From positions 1 through 64,000 of the forward strand of contig CAWGCA010000054.1 in the NCBI GenBank assembly GCA_963820955.1: a stretch of DNA of 64,000 bases, read 5' to 3'. Made by a program: the position numbers and the translations under genes. Shown here piece after piece: positions 36,907 through 46,267 of the stretch. Within the stretch, counting starts at the first letter, position 1; every line of letters begins with the position of its first letter. Below the pieces are notes generated by a model. That model saw only the letters and a program-made list of their open reading frames with translations. It was not told where the DNA came from and searched no databases. The DNA comes from CAWGCA01 sp963820955. GTDB taxonomy: Bacteria > Pseudomonadota > Gammaproteobacteria > Chromatiales > Chromatiaceae.

Positions 36907-39819
36907 CTATGCCCCTTGCTTTCGTTCTCCATGGGGAGCGGAATGCTTACCTGATTCCGCTTGCAGCGCCGCCATGACCCGCTCAAAACGGGCCTCGAGC
37001 ACTTCCCTCGCCTGGAGCGGCACCAATCCTAGCTGGAACCTGTCCAGCTGCAGTCGGCGCAGCCGGTCCCCACCTGTATCCACCTCCCCCAACCGGTGGT
37101 GCAGGGCATCCGCGAGCCGTGCCACCTGAAGCTGCATGCGCTCGTCCGCAAACTCCTCCGGAGAGTCGATTCCCGCCTCCACCTCCATGCGCAGGCAAAG
37201 ATCCAAGGCCCGACTAAGATTCCCTGGCAGTGCTTCCAGCAGGCTCTGGCGGGCTTCGGCATCTCCCTGAAGCGCACGTTCGGCCAGTTCGGTGCGCCCG
37301 TGCAGGTATTTCTCCTGATCCGGTTCGACCACAGGCAGTCGCTGCCACTGCTGACGGCTATCTTCTACCAGGGAGCGTCGCTCGTCCTCCGTCAGCGAAC
37401 CTTCCAATGCCTCGATCTCCAGGCACTCACACAGCCGGACACGCTCCTGCATTCCCCGCATCTCGGCGGCGGCGGCGGCCTGCAACTCCTGCTGTTGACG
37501 TTCCAGCAGCCTGCTTTTCAACGCTTTGAAACGGACTTCCATCTCCCGTTCTTTGTTACGGGGGAGAGCGCCGATCTCCGACCACTCACCACCCGCCTTG
37601 CTGAAGCGCTTGGCAAGCTCTCGGTATTTCAGCTCGCCATCGCCCAGCAGGCCTTCCAACTCCTGGCACAAGACCGTCTTCCGATCCAGATTGGCATGCA
37701 GTTCGTTATCCGCAGCTTCACGCTCCTCCCGGAGACGCTGAAAAATTGCATCGCAGGCAGTGTGAAACTGCTGCCACAACTCCTGCTCCAATCGGCGCGC
37801 AGCCTGCACAGTCGGCTTCCAGTTTCTTTGGGCCTCTTTTACCTCACGGCTCGCGGCACCCAGATCCGAAGCACTTGCCAACTCTTCCATTCGGACGATC
37901 ACGGCACGGCGACGCTGCAGCTCCTGTTCCCTCTCGCCCCCCAGGTGCGTCTCCAGGCGATCTATCACTCGCCGATAATCCCGCTCCAGGGCCTTGGCCC
38001 CTTTTCTTGGTACGGACCCCGTCCGCCGCCATCGCTCACGGGCCTTGCGGACCTGTTTGTCCACCTCTCGCCAATCTACGTTATCCCAATCGGTGCTGCG
38101 TTCAAACTCATCCAACTCGTTCAAGATAGCCCGTTTCTGTTCCAAGTGGGCCTGCCGTAACTCTGCCTGCTGATGCTGTTCCTCCTGGTAGGGTGCATAG
38201 GCCCGGGTACAGGCCTGATCGAAACGGTGCCAGAGGTCCTCCGCGGCTGGCCCCTCGGCACGATCGATACGCTTCCAGGACTCTCGCGCATTTCGAACCC
38301 TGGCTGCAATCTCCCCCGGGCTCAGGACACTGTCCACCAGACTTTCGATATCGCCGCACAGATGTTCCCGCGCATCCCTGTCACCCCAGCGGCGCCACTT
38401 GGTGAGATGTTCGATCCTTGGGTGCATCCTGTGCAACTGCTCCTGCAGGGCAGCGCGCTTACGATCGTCCACGCCTTTGGCGGTTTTCAGCCGATGGCGG
38501 GCCCGGTCGCGCAGCGAGAGGGCCTGTTTCAATTCCCCCTCCTGCAGCGCCTGTTCCAGTTCGGCAATCAGCGCCTCCGCCTCTTCCAGGTCATGCTGGC
38601 GTCGACTGATCTGTCGCTTCAGCTTCTCCCGCAGAACCTTGTGCAGGGTTTTGAACTGTTGCTGCAGGGCCTCTGCCAAAGGTGCAGACTCAGGCTGCTG
38701 TAGACTTGACCATTGGTCCCGAATCCCCTCTATCCGTCGCTCACTGAGTTCATCCGGCCTATCGATCAAGTCCTGAGTCTTTTCCAGCAGGCCCTGCAAC
38801 CGGATAATCCGGGCGTCATCACGAAGCCGTCGTTGCAGCTCGTCCTGAACCCGTTTCGTCAAATCGTTAAACCTTGCAGTCAGGGCATGACTATCCTCCG
38901 CCTCCGGCGGCAGGACGTTCCAACGTTCGAGCGCCTGTTCCAGTTCAACCCCTGCCTCCTCCGGCGAAGCACTCTCAGTCCCTTCGCCCGGTTGAAGTCG
39001 GTGCAGCAAATCCTCCAGCCCCTCGCAAATGGCCCGTCGTTCGGCCAGCAGTTCTTCGTGGCGTTGAATCCGCTCCTGGGCAACTGCCCTGGCGCTGGTA
39101 AAACGCTCTACCAGCGGCGCGGGAAGAGGAGACGCCAATTTCTCCCAGCGGGTAACAACGGCCATGAAGCCCGCCCTGCCTCCGGTCTTAGGTGTCGCTT
39201 CCGCCAGCGCCTCGATCTCGACGCAGAGTCCCACCGCCGTTTCCTCATCCGATTGCCGCTGCACATAGGCATCGAATCGCTCGCGGGCCAAGCGACTGAT
39301 CTGTTTATCCTTTTTCTTGGCCTTGCGTGCCACGGTTTCCCAGCCCTGAGGATCCTGGATCCTCTCCAGGGCCTGACGGCGCAGGGCCGCCACCGGGTCC
39401 TCCACCGCTACCACACAAAGTATGTCTGTATCCTCAATCTGTTCCAGGGCCGCTGCACGGATCTCCATCGCCCGCGCCTGACAGGCCAGGAAGGGCCTTA
39501 AGCCCGGCGAGTCCGCATCCCGCATGACCTGCAGCCGCTGTTCCAGTGACGGCCCCTCCTCCAGTGGCTGCGCAAGTAGTTCACGCCGACGCTGGTCTGC
39601 TGCCTCACGTACTTCCTGCTCCGGCTCCGATCCAATCAGCTCCGAGAGCAGGCGGATATCTTCCAGCCGCTTTGCGGCGCAACGCCGTACCGCGATGTCT
39701 TCATCTTCCCGCACCGCCTTTGCCAACACCTCGGGCGGGGCATCGCCGGATTCCAGCGCCTCGAGGCGGATACGGGGGTCAGTGTGTTCCCACTTGGGTC
39801 TGAACAAACGATTAAACAT
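36907..39819 (-). CDS. Large DUF349-repeat protein
   Basis: A 970-residue, highly charged, mostly coiled-coil protein. The N-terminal ~170 residues hold HEAT-like units (DPRIRLEALESGDAPPEVLAKA, EDEDIAVRRCAAKRLEDI). The remainder carries several DUF349 repeats, short W-containing helical pairs such as RESWKRIDRAEG, ARERWRRTGSVPRKG and AGGEWSEIGALPRNKE. The function of the family is unknown. Cytoplasmic location is expected because there is no signal or membrane segment. I start it at Met28 of the longer frame (39819, MFNRLFRPKWEHTDPRIRL) because the upstream residues look non-coding. Length is usual for gammaproteobacterial homologues. Confidence 0.85.
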   Translation of the reverse strand: MFNRLFRPKWEHTDPRIRLEALESGDAPPEVLAKAVREDEDIAVRRCAAKRLEDIRLLSELIGSEPEQEVREAADQRRRELLAQPLEEGPSLEQRLQVMRDADSPGLRPFLACQARAMEIRAAALEQIEDTDILCVVAVEDPVAALRRQALERIQDPQGWETVARKAKKKDKQISRLARERFDAYVQRQSDEETAVGLCVEIEALAEATPKTGGRAGFMAVVTRWEKLASPLPAPLVERFTSARAVAQERIQRHEELLAERRAICEGLEDLLHRLQPGEGTESASPEEAGVELEQALERWNVLPPEAEDSHALTARFNDLTKRVQDELQRRLRDDARIIRLQGLLEKTQDLIDRPDELSERRIEGIRDQWSSLQQPESAPLAEALQQQFKTLHKVLREKLKRQISRRQHDLEEAEALIAELEQALQEGELKQALSLRDRARHRLKTAKGVDDRKRAALQEQLHRMHPRIEHLTKWRRWGDRDAREHLCGDIESLVDSVLSPGEIAARVRNARESWKRIDRAEGPAAEDLWHRFDQACTRAYAPYQEEQHQQAELRQAHLEQKRAILNELDEFERSTDWDNVDWREVDKQVRKARERWRRTGSVPRKGAKALERDYRRVIDRLETHLGGEREQELQRRRAVIVRMEELASASDLGAASREVKEAQRNWKPTVQAARRLEQELWQQFHTACDAIFQRLREEREAADNELHANLDRKTVLCQELEGLLGDGELKYRELAKRFSKAGGEWSEIGALPRNKEREMEVRFKALKSRLLERQQQELQAAAAAEMRGMQERVRLCECLEIEALEGSLTEDERRSLVEDSRQQWQRLPVVEPDQEKYLHGRTELAERALQGDAEARQSLLEALPGNLSRALDLCLRMEVEAGIDSPEEFADERMQLQVARLADALHHRLGEVDTGGDRLRRLQLDRFQLGLVPLQAREVLEARFERVMAALQAESGKHSAPHGERKQGA

Positions 39820-39942
39820 GATCGGCAGGCTGTTGTTGTTGGATAGTCGATACTTGTCTGAGGCCAAGAAGTGCTTTTTACGGCCTACAGGCCTGACCAC
39901 AGACTCCTGAGTTCAAAAGTTCGCGAAGCGTCTGGCTGCATG

Positions 39943-40800
39943 TTACAGGTTTTCGCCGGAAAAGGTGTCGCAGCCTTGGATGCGGCCCTCTGCCAGTCCA
40001 CGCTTGAACCAACGGGTCCGCTGCTGGGAGCTACCGTGGGTGAAAGAGTCGGGTGTCACATACCCCCGGGACTGCTTCTGCAATCGGTCGTCGCCGATTG
40101 CACTGGCGGCGTTGAGTGCCTCTTCGATATCGCCCTCCTCCAACAGCTGACGCGTTCGATCGGCGTGGTGCGCCCAGACCCCCGCGAAACAGTCCGCCTG
40201 GAGTTCCAACCGCACCGACAGGGCGTTCGCCTCCGCCTTTGATAACTGCTGCTGAGCGGTACGCACCTTCTTTGACAGCCCCAGCAGGTTCTGTACGTGA
40301 TGCCCGATCTCATGGGCAATCACGTAGGCCTGGGCAAAATCACCAGGTGCCCCATGACGCCGCTTCAGATCCTGGTAGAAACTCAGATCGATGTAAACCT
40401 TGTTGTCCCCGGGGCAGTAAAAAGGCCCCATCGCCGCCTGGGCATAGCCGCATGCGGATTGAACATTGCCGCTGAACAGCACCAGTTTCGGTTCCTGGTA
40501 GCTCCCATTCAACTGCTGGAAGAGCCCGTGCCAGGTGTCTTCAGTATCCGCCAGCACCACCGCCACGAACTGGGCCAATCGTTCCTCTTCCGGGCTGGGC
40601 TGGTAAGAACCGGTCTGTTGGGTCGGTTCCCCCAGCATACTCCCACCCTGGTTCAGGATAACGCTCGGATCCACCCCGAAATACATGGCAACAAGCGCCA
40701 GCACGACTACGCCGATCCCGCCGCCCCCTGCCCGGCGAGCCACCCGCATGCCTCTGCGGTCCTCGACGTTACTGCTCTGTCGGCGCCCTTTCCATCTCAT
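39943..40800 (-). CDS. ypfJ: YpfJ-type zinc metalloprotease-like protein
   Basis: A 285-residue protein of the neutral zinc metallopeptidase family (COG2321). A cytoplasmic N-terminal segment (MRWKGRRQSSNVEDRRG) precedes one transmembrane helix (GGIGVVVLALVAMYFG, ~26-42). The extracytoplasmic domain has the zinc-site motif AHEIGHHVQNLLG and the third ligand in ELQADCFAGVWAHHA. The C-terminal FKRGLAEGRIQGCDTF is typical. Substrates are unknown. No frame disruption is present. Confidence 0.92.
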   Translation of the reverse strand: MRWKGRRQSSNVEDRRGMRVARRAGGGGIGVVVLALVAMYFGVDPSVILNQGGSMLGEPTQQTGSYQPSPEEERLAQFVAVVLADTEDTWHGLFQQLNGSYQEPKLVLFSGNVQSACGYAQAAMGPFYCPGDNKVYIDLSFYQDLKRRHGAPGDFAQAYVIAHEIGHHVQNLLGLSKKVRTAQQQLSKAEANALSVRLELQADCFAGVWAHHADRTRQLLEEGDIEEALNAASAIGDDRLQKQSRGYVTPDSFTHGSSQQRTRWFKRGLAEGRIQGCDTFSGENL

Positions 40801-41155
40801 CTCGCCCCCTTACCTCTAGTGTTTAAACAACGGACGTTCACAAGAATGCTGTCGCGACCGGCCTCCGCAACCAACGTATTCTTGAATGACGAACTTCCCT
40901 CAGGATCAGAATTTACCCGGCCTTGGCAAGTGATTACAAGTCACCCTAACCGATCAATGACCAGTCAGGCAGGGAACTAACATCCCTCAAATTCCAAGAA
41001 CTAAGAACTCAGATTCGTGCCTGCCCTATCTTTGGCCTGGCGCCGCAAAAACTCACTCCTGGCACCCTGCCCCGTCCACTTGTGCGGGCAACAGCAACAC
41101 ACTGCTGTGAGCAACCCTTAGCCCCGCATTAAAAACAAGCAGGATCCAAACTGCA
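40801..41155. other. 355-base intergenic stretch, nothing recognised
   Basis: It lies between ypfJ and the guanylate-kinase-like gene, both on the minus strand. It should include the ypfJ promoter. I see no RNA gene, clear terminator or repeat. Confidence 0.4.
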
Positions 41156-41683
41156 TCAGAACGGAATCCCTGTTACCGGAAGCCCCATGACATCCATCAT
41201 GGAACGATACACCTCCGCCCATGCACCCGGGGCGAGCACATCCACATCGATCCGATGCAGCTGACCCGCCCGATTCGCGTCCTCGAGATGTTTAGACAGT
41301 TGCATATCAGCATCTTTAAACGCGAAAACAAGGGTCTGGGGGATGACTGCCGCAAACTGTGCCGCTATCTCCGGAGGCCCTACGATGAGCACGCCCTGCT
41401 CGGCAGTCGCCGCGACGGACTCGAAGTCTTCCCGCATGACCCCAATGTAACTCCCGGCGTATTCGATATGAACCAAAACCCGCTGTTCCGCGTTGGCCAG
41501 ATGGAACTCCGTCTCCGACATATGAGCATAGTCTGCATCCGTCATGCGGCGGTCCGTGGTAAACCAGGAAGGTCGAAGAAAACCATCCTTTAAGAGCATA
41601 CGACGGGGCGCACTCCGACTACCGGTCCATACACTCCCTGTAATACAGACAACTTTTTTATTGCTTGGTATATGCATAATCAT
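41156..41683 (-). CDS. Guanylate-kinase-like protein with degenerate P-loop
   Basis: A 175-residue protein whose layout follows a guanylate kinase: a first strand and loop (VVCITGSVWTGSRSAPRRML), a TTDRRMTDADYAHMSETEF segment like the GMP-binding lid, and VLVHIEYAGSYIGV like the EYxGxxYGT motif. A later strand, QGVLIVGPPEIAAQF, precedes helices. The P-loop GxxGxGKS/T is replaced by GSVWTGSRSA, with no lysine in the right place, so ATP-dependent kinase activity is doubtful. It could be a nucleotide-binding or scaffold protein, or a diverged phosphonate-type PhnN relative. It follows uup on the same strand with a 25-base gap. Confidence 0.55.
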   Translation of the reverse strand: MIMHIPSNKKVVCITGSVWTGSRSAPRRMLLKDGFLRPSWFTTDRRMTDADYAHMSETEFHLANAEQRVLVHIEYAGSYIGVMREDFESVAATAEQGVLIVGPPEIAAQFAAVIPQTLVFAFKDADMQLSKHLEDANRAGQLHRIDVDVLAPGAWAEVYRSMMDVMGLPVTGIPF

Positions 41684-41708
41684 TGTATTCTTGACGCTGC
41701 CACGTCAC

Positions 41709-43610
41709 TTAGGACACTCCCCCTTCCCTCCGGGACTCCAGCGTCTCCCATCGCTCATAGCTGTTGCTCAACCTCGACTCCAGCGTTTCCAGTCGACCCC
41801 GGGCCGTCGCTATTTGTTGATTTTCCTGCCGGTAGAAAGCCGGGTCAGCCATCTGTTGCTGGAGACTCTCCAACTCCGCCTCCAGCCCCTCGATCTGCCG
41901 CGGCAGGGCCTCGAGTTCTCGTTGCTCTCCGTAGCTGAGTTTCTTGCTTTCAGGCTTGCATTTCGGCATCGCCGTTACCGCCGGTACCTTGCTCGGGGCC
42001 CTCCCCTCTGACCTTGGCTTACGCTGTCTTAGCCAGTCGTCGTAGCCGCCCACGTACTCCCCGACCACTCCCTCGCCTTCGAACACCAGGGTACTGGTAA
42101 CCACATTGTTAAGGAAAGCACGGTCATGACTGACCAGCAGCAGAGTCCCCTGGTAGTCAAGCAGCAGCTCTTCCAGCAGTTCCAGGGTTGCCATATCGAG
42201 GTCGTTGGTCGGTTCATCCATCACCAGAACGTTCGTTGGTCTGCTGAACAGCCTGGCCAACAGCAAACGGTTGCGCTCACCTCCGGACAGGGACTTCACC
42301 GGCTGACGTGCCCGGTCCGGGGTAAACAGGAAATCCTGTAGATAACCGATGATATGTTTCGGTCTGCCGTTAACCAGCACCTTATCGGCGCCGTCGGCGA
42401 CGTTGTCCTGCACGGATCGCTCTTCATCCAGTGCAGCGCGCAGCTGATCGAAATAAGCGACTTCGAGCCGGGTGCCAAGCCGGATACGACCCGAATCAGG
42501 TTCCAGCCTGCCCAGCAGCAGATTGAGCAGGGTGCTCTTGCCGGCCCCGTTGGGGCCGATCACGCCGATGCGGTCTCCGCGTAGGATGGTGACGGAAAAA
42601 TCCCGGATAACCGGTTCTTTTTCCCAGGCGTAACCGAGCATTTCCGCCTCCACTACCAGTTTGCCGGAACTGTCCGCCTGCTGCAGCGCCATCCTTGCCT
42701 GCCCGCCCTGTTCCCGCCGCTGCCGACGCTCCTCACGCATTGTCTGCAATGCCCGCACCCGTCCTTCGTTGCGGGTCCGGCGCGCCTTGATCCCCTGCCG
42801 AATCCAGACCTCCTCCTGAGCCAGCTTCTGGTCGAACCGATCATTGGCCTTGGCTTCGGCATTCAGCAGTTCCTGCTTGCGGCGCAGGAAATTATCGTAG
42901 TCGCCGGGCCAGTCGGTGAGGCGCCCCCGATCCAACTCGATGATCCGGGTGGCGAGTTGGCGCAGAAACATCCGGTCATGGGTCACAAAAAGAAGCGCCC
43001 CGGCATAACCGAGCAGAAACTCTTCCAGCCAATCGATGGCATCTATATCCAGATGGTTGGTCGGTTCGTCCAATAGCAATAAATCAGGCCCCTGGACCAG
43101 CGTACGCGCCAATAGTACCCGCCTTTTTAGGCCGCCGGAAAGGGAAGCGAATTCAACATCGGGATCCAGCGACAGACGTGAGATCACCGTCTCTATCCGC
43201 TGCTCCTGCTGCCAGCCACCCACCGCCTCCAGCTCATGCTGGGCCTGGGCGAGTTGTGTCAGCAGCTGGGTGCTGTGGTCGGTTGCGAGTCTGGCGCCGA
43301 GTTGATGGTAGCGGCTCAACAGATCACTTAATTGGCCCAGACCGGTGGCGACCACCTCGAACACCGAGCCCGAAGTCCCGGCTGGAACCTCCTGGGTCAG
43401 CCGGGTGATGCACGCCCCCTGCTGTACGGCCATGGCGCCGTCATCGGGCTGAAGGTCCCTATCGATCAGCTTCATCAAGGTCGACTTACCGGCGCCGTTT
43501 CGGCCCAGCAGACAGACCCGCTCGCCTCGTTCGATAGCGAGGTTGATGTCCTCAAGCAGGGGAGGTCCACCAAAGCCGAGTTGTACCTTACGCAGGGTGA
43601 CCAGCGCCAT
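41709..43610 (-). CDS. uup: ABC-F ATPase Uup
   Basis: A ~633-residue cytoplasmic ABC-F protein with two ATPase domains and no membrane segment. The first has Walker A GRNGAGKST, signature LSGGLKRR and Walker B LLLLDEPTNHLD. The second has GPNGAGKST, LSGGERNR and VLVMDEPTNDLD. A ~100-residue coiled-coil C-terminal domain that binds DNA in E. coli Uup is present (ELEALPRQIEGLEAELESLQ). The family acts at the ribosome and in genome stability. The start at 43610 (MALVTLRKVQLGFGG) is preferred over the ATG nine bases upstream. It is divergent from trpB2. Confidence 0.95.
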   Translation of the reverse strand: MALVTLRKVQLGFGGPPLLEDINLAIERGERVCLLGRNGAGKSTLMKLIDRDLQPDDGAMAVQQGACITRLTQEVPAGTSGSVFEVVATGLGQLSDLLSRYHQLGARLATDHSTQLLTQLAQAQHELEAVGGWQQEQRIETVISRLSLDPDVEFASLSGGLKRRVLLARTLVQGPDLLLLDEPTNHLDIDAIDWLEEFLLGYAGALLFVTHDRMFLRQLATRIIELDRGRLTDWPGDYDNFLRRKQELLNAEAKANDRFDQKLAQEEVWIRQGIKARRTRNEGRVRALQTMREERRQRREQGGQARMALQQADSSGKLVVEAEMLGYAWEKEPVIRDFSVTILRGDRIGVIGPNGAGKSTLLNLLLGRLEPDSGRIRLGTRLEVAYFDQLRAALDEERSVQDNVADGADKVLVNGRPKHIIGYLQDFLFTPDRARQPVKSLSGGERNRLLLARLFSRPTNVLVMDEPTNDLDMATLELLEELLLDYQGTLLLVSHDRAFLNNVVTSTLVFEGEGVVGEYVGGYDDWLRQRKPRSEGRAPSKVPAVTAMPKCKPESKKLSYGEQRELEALPRQIEGLEAELESLQQQMADPAFYRQENQQIATARGRLETLESRLSNSYERWETLESRREGGVS

Positions 43611-43809
43611 CTCTTTCACCAGTGCAGCGGATTAGGGCTAACGAAAAGGCCGTTGATTGTACCCCACTCCTGTTTCCAGGTGTTGCCGGCGGTGCCCCGA
43701 CAGCCAAAACTGGCGAAAACGCATGATTGTGTGTGAAGATTGTCGGATGGCCGCAATGGCCAGTCAGATAACAACCATCGGACCCGAGCCGACAACCGGA
43801 GATCACGAA

Positions 43810-45165
43810 GTGAAAACCAAGATCCTGCTGAAAGAAGCCGATATGCCCACCCACTGGTACAACGTCATCGCGGATATGCCAAACCCACCGGCACCCTATC
43901 TGGGTCCGGATGGCAATCCGGTACCACCGGAAGCGATGCTGGCCATATTCCCCGAGGCTCTGGTGATGCAGGAGATGAGCAACGAGCGCTGGGTGCCAAT
44001 CCCGGAAGAGGTAAGGGAAGTGCTCCGCCTGTGGCGTCCCTCCCCGCTGTTTCGCGCCCACAAGCTGGAGCGAGCGCTGCAGACCCCAGCCAAGATCTTC
44101 TACAAGAATGAGGCGGTGAGCCCGGCCGGATCCCACAAACCCAATACCGCCGTAGCGCAGGCCTTTTACAACAAGCAGGAAGGGATCCAGCGACTGGCGA
44201 CTGAAACCGGTGCCGGCCAATGGGGATGCTCGCTGGCGTTTGCCGGCTGCCAGTTCGGCCTGGACGTACAGGTGTTCATGGTCAACGTGAGTTATCAGCA
44301 GAAACCCTATCGCCGATCGATGATGCAGACCTGGGGCGCCGAGGTGTTTGCCAGCCCTACGGACCAGACCGAAACCGGTCGCAAGATCCAGGCCCAGCAT
44401 CCGGATTCCGACGGTTCTCTCGGCATCGCCATCTCGGAGGCGGTGGAAGTGGCCGCCGGCCGGAAGGACACCAACTACGCGCTGGGTTCGGTGCTCAATC
44501 ACGTCTGCCTGCACCAGACGATCATCGGCCAGGAGGCAAAAAAGCAGCTGGAGATGGTGGGTGAATACCCGGACATGGTGATCGCATGCTGTGGCGGCGG
44601 CTCCAATTTCGCCGGTATCGCCTTCCCGTTCCTGGCCGACAAAGCGGCTGGCAAGGAGGTCGAATTGCTGGCAGCCGAACCCACGTCATGCCCGACGCTG
44701 ACCAAAGGCATCTATGCCTACGACTGGGGTGATGCCGTCGGCCTCACCCCCTTGATGAAGATGTACACCCTGGGCCACGACTTCATGCCACCTGGCATCC
44801 ACGCCGGCGGTCTGCGCTATCACGGTGATTCCAACCTGGTCAGCCAACTGCACAAAGAGGGGTTGGTCGATGCCGTGGCCGTGCCTCAACTGGAGACCTT
44901 CGAGGCCGGTGTCCTGTTCGCCCGCAACGAGGGCATCATCCCGGCGCCGGAGTCCACTCACGCCATTGCGGCGACCATCCGTGAGGCCAGACGCTGCATC
45001 GAAACGGGACAACCCAAAACCCTGCTGTTCAACCTCTCCGGACACGGTCATTTCGACATGAGTTCCTACGACCGCTACTTCGCCGGAGAGCTGGAAGACT
45101 ACGAATACCCGGAAGAGGCGATCAAGGAATCCCTGGCCCATCTGCCTGAGTTCAAGTCCGGCTGA
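43810..45165 (+). CDS. trpB2: TrpB2-type tryptophan synthase beta subunit
   Basis: A ~451-residue PLP-dependent enzyme of the TrpB2 branch that condenses indole with serine. The PLP lysine lies in SPAGSHKPNTAV, the phosphate-binding glycine loop in CCGGGSNFAG, and the branch-specific N-terminus MPTHWYNVIADMPNPP is present. The longest frame begins at 43657 but adds ~51 residues that look non-coding. A GTG at 43810 preceded by GGAG eight bases earlier gives the usual TrpB2 length. No trpA is nearby. TrpB2 enzymes often act without TrpA, possibly in indole salvage or serine deamination. Confidence 0.93.
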   Translation: MKTKILLKEADMPTHWYNVIADMPNPPAPYLGPDGNPVPPEAMLAIFPEALVMQEMSNERWVPIPEEVREVLRLWRPSPLFRAHKLERALQTPAKIFYKNEAVSPAGSHKPNTAVAQAFYNKQEGIQRLATETGAGQWGCSLAFAGCQFGLDVQVFMVNVSYQQKPYRRSMMQTWGAEVFASPTDQTETGRKIQAQHPDSDGSLGIAISEAVEVAAGRKDTNYALGSVLNHVCLHQTIIGQEAKKQLEMVGEYPDMVIACCGGGSNFAGIAFPFLADKAAGKEVELLAAEPTSCPTLTKGIYAYDWGDAVGLTPLMKMYTLGHDFMPPGIHAGGLRYHGDSNLVSQLHKEGLVDAVAVPQLETFEAGVLFARNEGIIPAPESTHAIAATIREARRCIETGQPKTLLFNLSGHGHFDMSSYDRYFAGELEDYEYPEEAIKESLAHLPEFKSG

Positions 45166-45278
45166 TACCGAACGCTACCGGTGTAACTGCCGGGAAATTA
45201 TCATGTTATAGGGAAGGAGTCCGCGCGCTATGCAGTTAAGCAGGTGTCTAACATCGCAAACTGAATATCAATCACGAT

Positions 45279-45983
45279 ATGAAACCGATCTCTGACAAAG
45301 AGGCTTGGACTGGGCAGGCGGACTGCCTGAGTTGCACGCTGCGCAACTCGGTGCTTTTTGCCGGCTTGGAAGAGAAGGATTTCGAACAGATCCACCGGCC
45401 GATTGACATCTACCATCTGCCCCCCGGAGCAGCGCTCTATCGCGCAGGAGCTCCAGCCGAGCATCTTTATACCATTCGGTCGGGAATCTTGAAGCTGGTG
45501 AAGTATCTGCCGGACGGTACCCAGCGCATCGTCCGCCTGCTGCGTTCCACCGATGTGACAGGGCTGGAGGCGCTGCTGGGTGAGCCCTATCAACATGATG
45601 CCGTGGTGCTGCAGGCTACCGAAGCCTGCAGCCTGCCGGTAAGCGTGGTGCAGGCGCTGTCAGACACCAATCCGGCCCTGCACCGGGAACTGCTCAACCG
45701 TTGGCAAAAGGCGCTGACGGAAGCAGACGCCTGGCTGACACAACTCTCCACCGGATCGGCCAAACAGCGGGTGGCACGACTGCTGCTGCGGCTGGTGCAG
45801 GACCAGGAGCGCTGTGAATGCACCCTGTTTTCACGGGAAGACATGGGGGCCATGCTGGGTATCACCACCGAGACCGCCAGCCGCACCATTGCCGAATTCA
45901 AACGCCAGAGCCTGCTGGTGGAGACCGAGCAAAACAAGCTTCTGCTCGATATACGCAACCTGGAGCACATCGCCGCCGATTGA
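45279..45983 (+). CDS. Crp/Fnr-family transcription regulator
   Basis: A 234-residue regulator. An N-terminal cysteine pair, ADCLSCTLRNSVLFAGL, precedes a cyclic-nucleotide-type beta-barrel (residues ~30-145) and a helix-turn-helix domain (~165-225) with SREDMGAMLGITTETASRTIAEF. The cysteines resemble part of an FNR iron-sulfur site, but the fourth ligand arrangement of true FNR is not clear, so the signal could be oxygen, redox, nitric oxide or none. A strong terminator follows. A palindromic site of Crp/Fnr form lies 190 bases downstream, before the TDT transporter, and that gene is a natural candidate target. Confidence 0.9.
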   Translation: MKPISDKEAWTGQADCLSCTLRNSVLFAGLEEKDFEQIHRPIDIYHLPPGAALYRAGAPAEHLYTIRSGILKLVKYLPDGTQRIVRLLRSTDVTGLEALLGEPYQHDAVVLQATEACSLPVSVVQALSDTNPALHRELLNRWQKALTEADAWLTQLSTGSAKQRVARLLLRLVQDQERCECTLFSREDMGAMLGITTETASRTIAEFKRQSLLVETEQNKLLLDIRNLEHIAAD

Positions 45984-46067
45984 TCCCGGCACTGCACTGG
46001 CGAACCATGGGGATCTCATCACCCCTCTTTCGAGGCGATTTTTCCACAACATACGTTGCTGCACCGC

Positions 46068-46100
46068 AGGGTGCACCTTGAGCTTTCAAGGTGCCCTTTT
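46068..46100 (+). terminator. Rho-independent terminator after the Crp/Fnr gene
   Basis: GCACCTTGA pairs perfectly with TCAAGGTGC around a four-base loop, extended by G-C pairs and followed by TTTT. It lies ~90 bases beyond the regulator stop codon. Confidence 0.8.
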
Positions 46101-46174
46101 GTGAACCACCCGGAACATACCCGATTCCGCAAAGCCTTCCCAACCCCGTCTTCAGACCAATGACTTTTTCCTAT

Positions 46175-46194
46175 GCATTGAGAATTTTCAATGC
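46175..46194. promoter_or_regulatory. Crp/Fnr-type palindromic operator
   Basis: GCATTGAGAATTTTCAATGC is an almost perfect inverted repeat (nine of ten positions) with TTGA-N6-TCAA at its core, close to the FNR/DNR consensus TTGAT-N4-ATCAA. It lies ~75 bases before the TDT gene. A possible -10 (TATAAC, ~46233) would put the site centre near -58, an activating position. Confidence 0.5.
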
Positions 46195-46267
46195 ACTAGC
46201 TCAGGCTTTTCCTTAGGCTCAGCACCATTACCCTATAACCCAGTTGTAATTTCAGAGGAGTTGGGTC

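Noticed and set aside
35021..37129. 702-codon open frame on the plus strand
   Set aside because: It is antisense to soeA and the DUF349 gene. The minus strand has clear iron-sulfur and molybdopterin motifs, and the plus frame has none. It is a GC-driven shadow.
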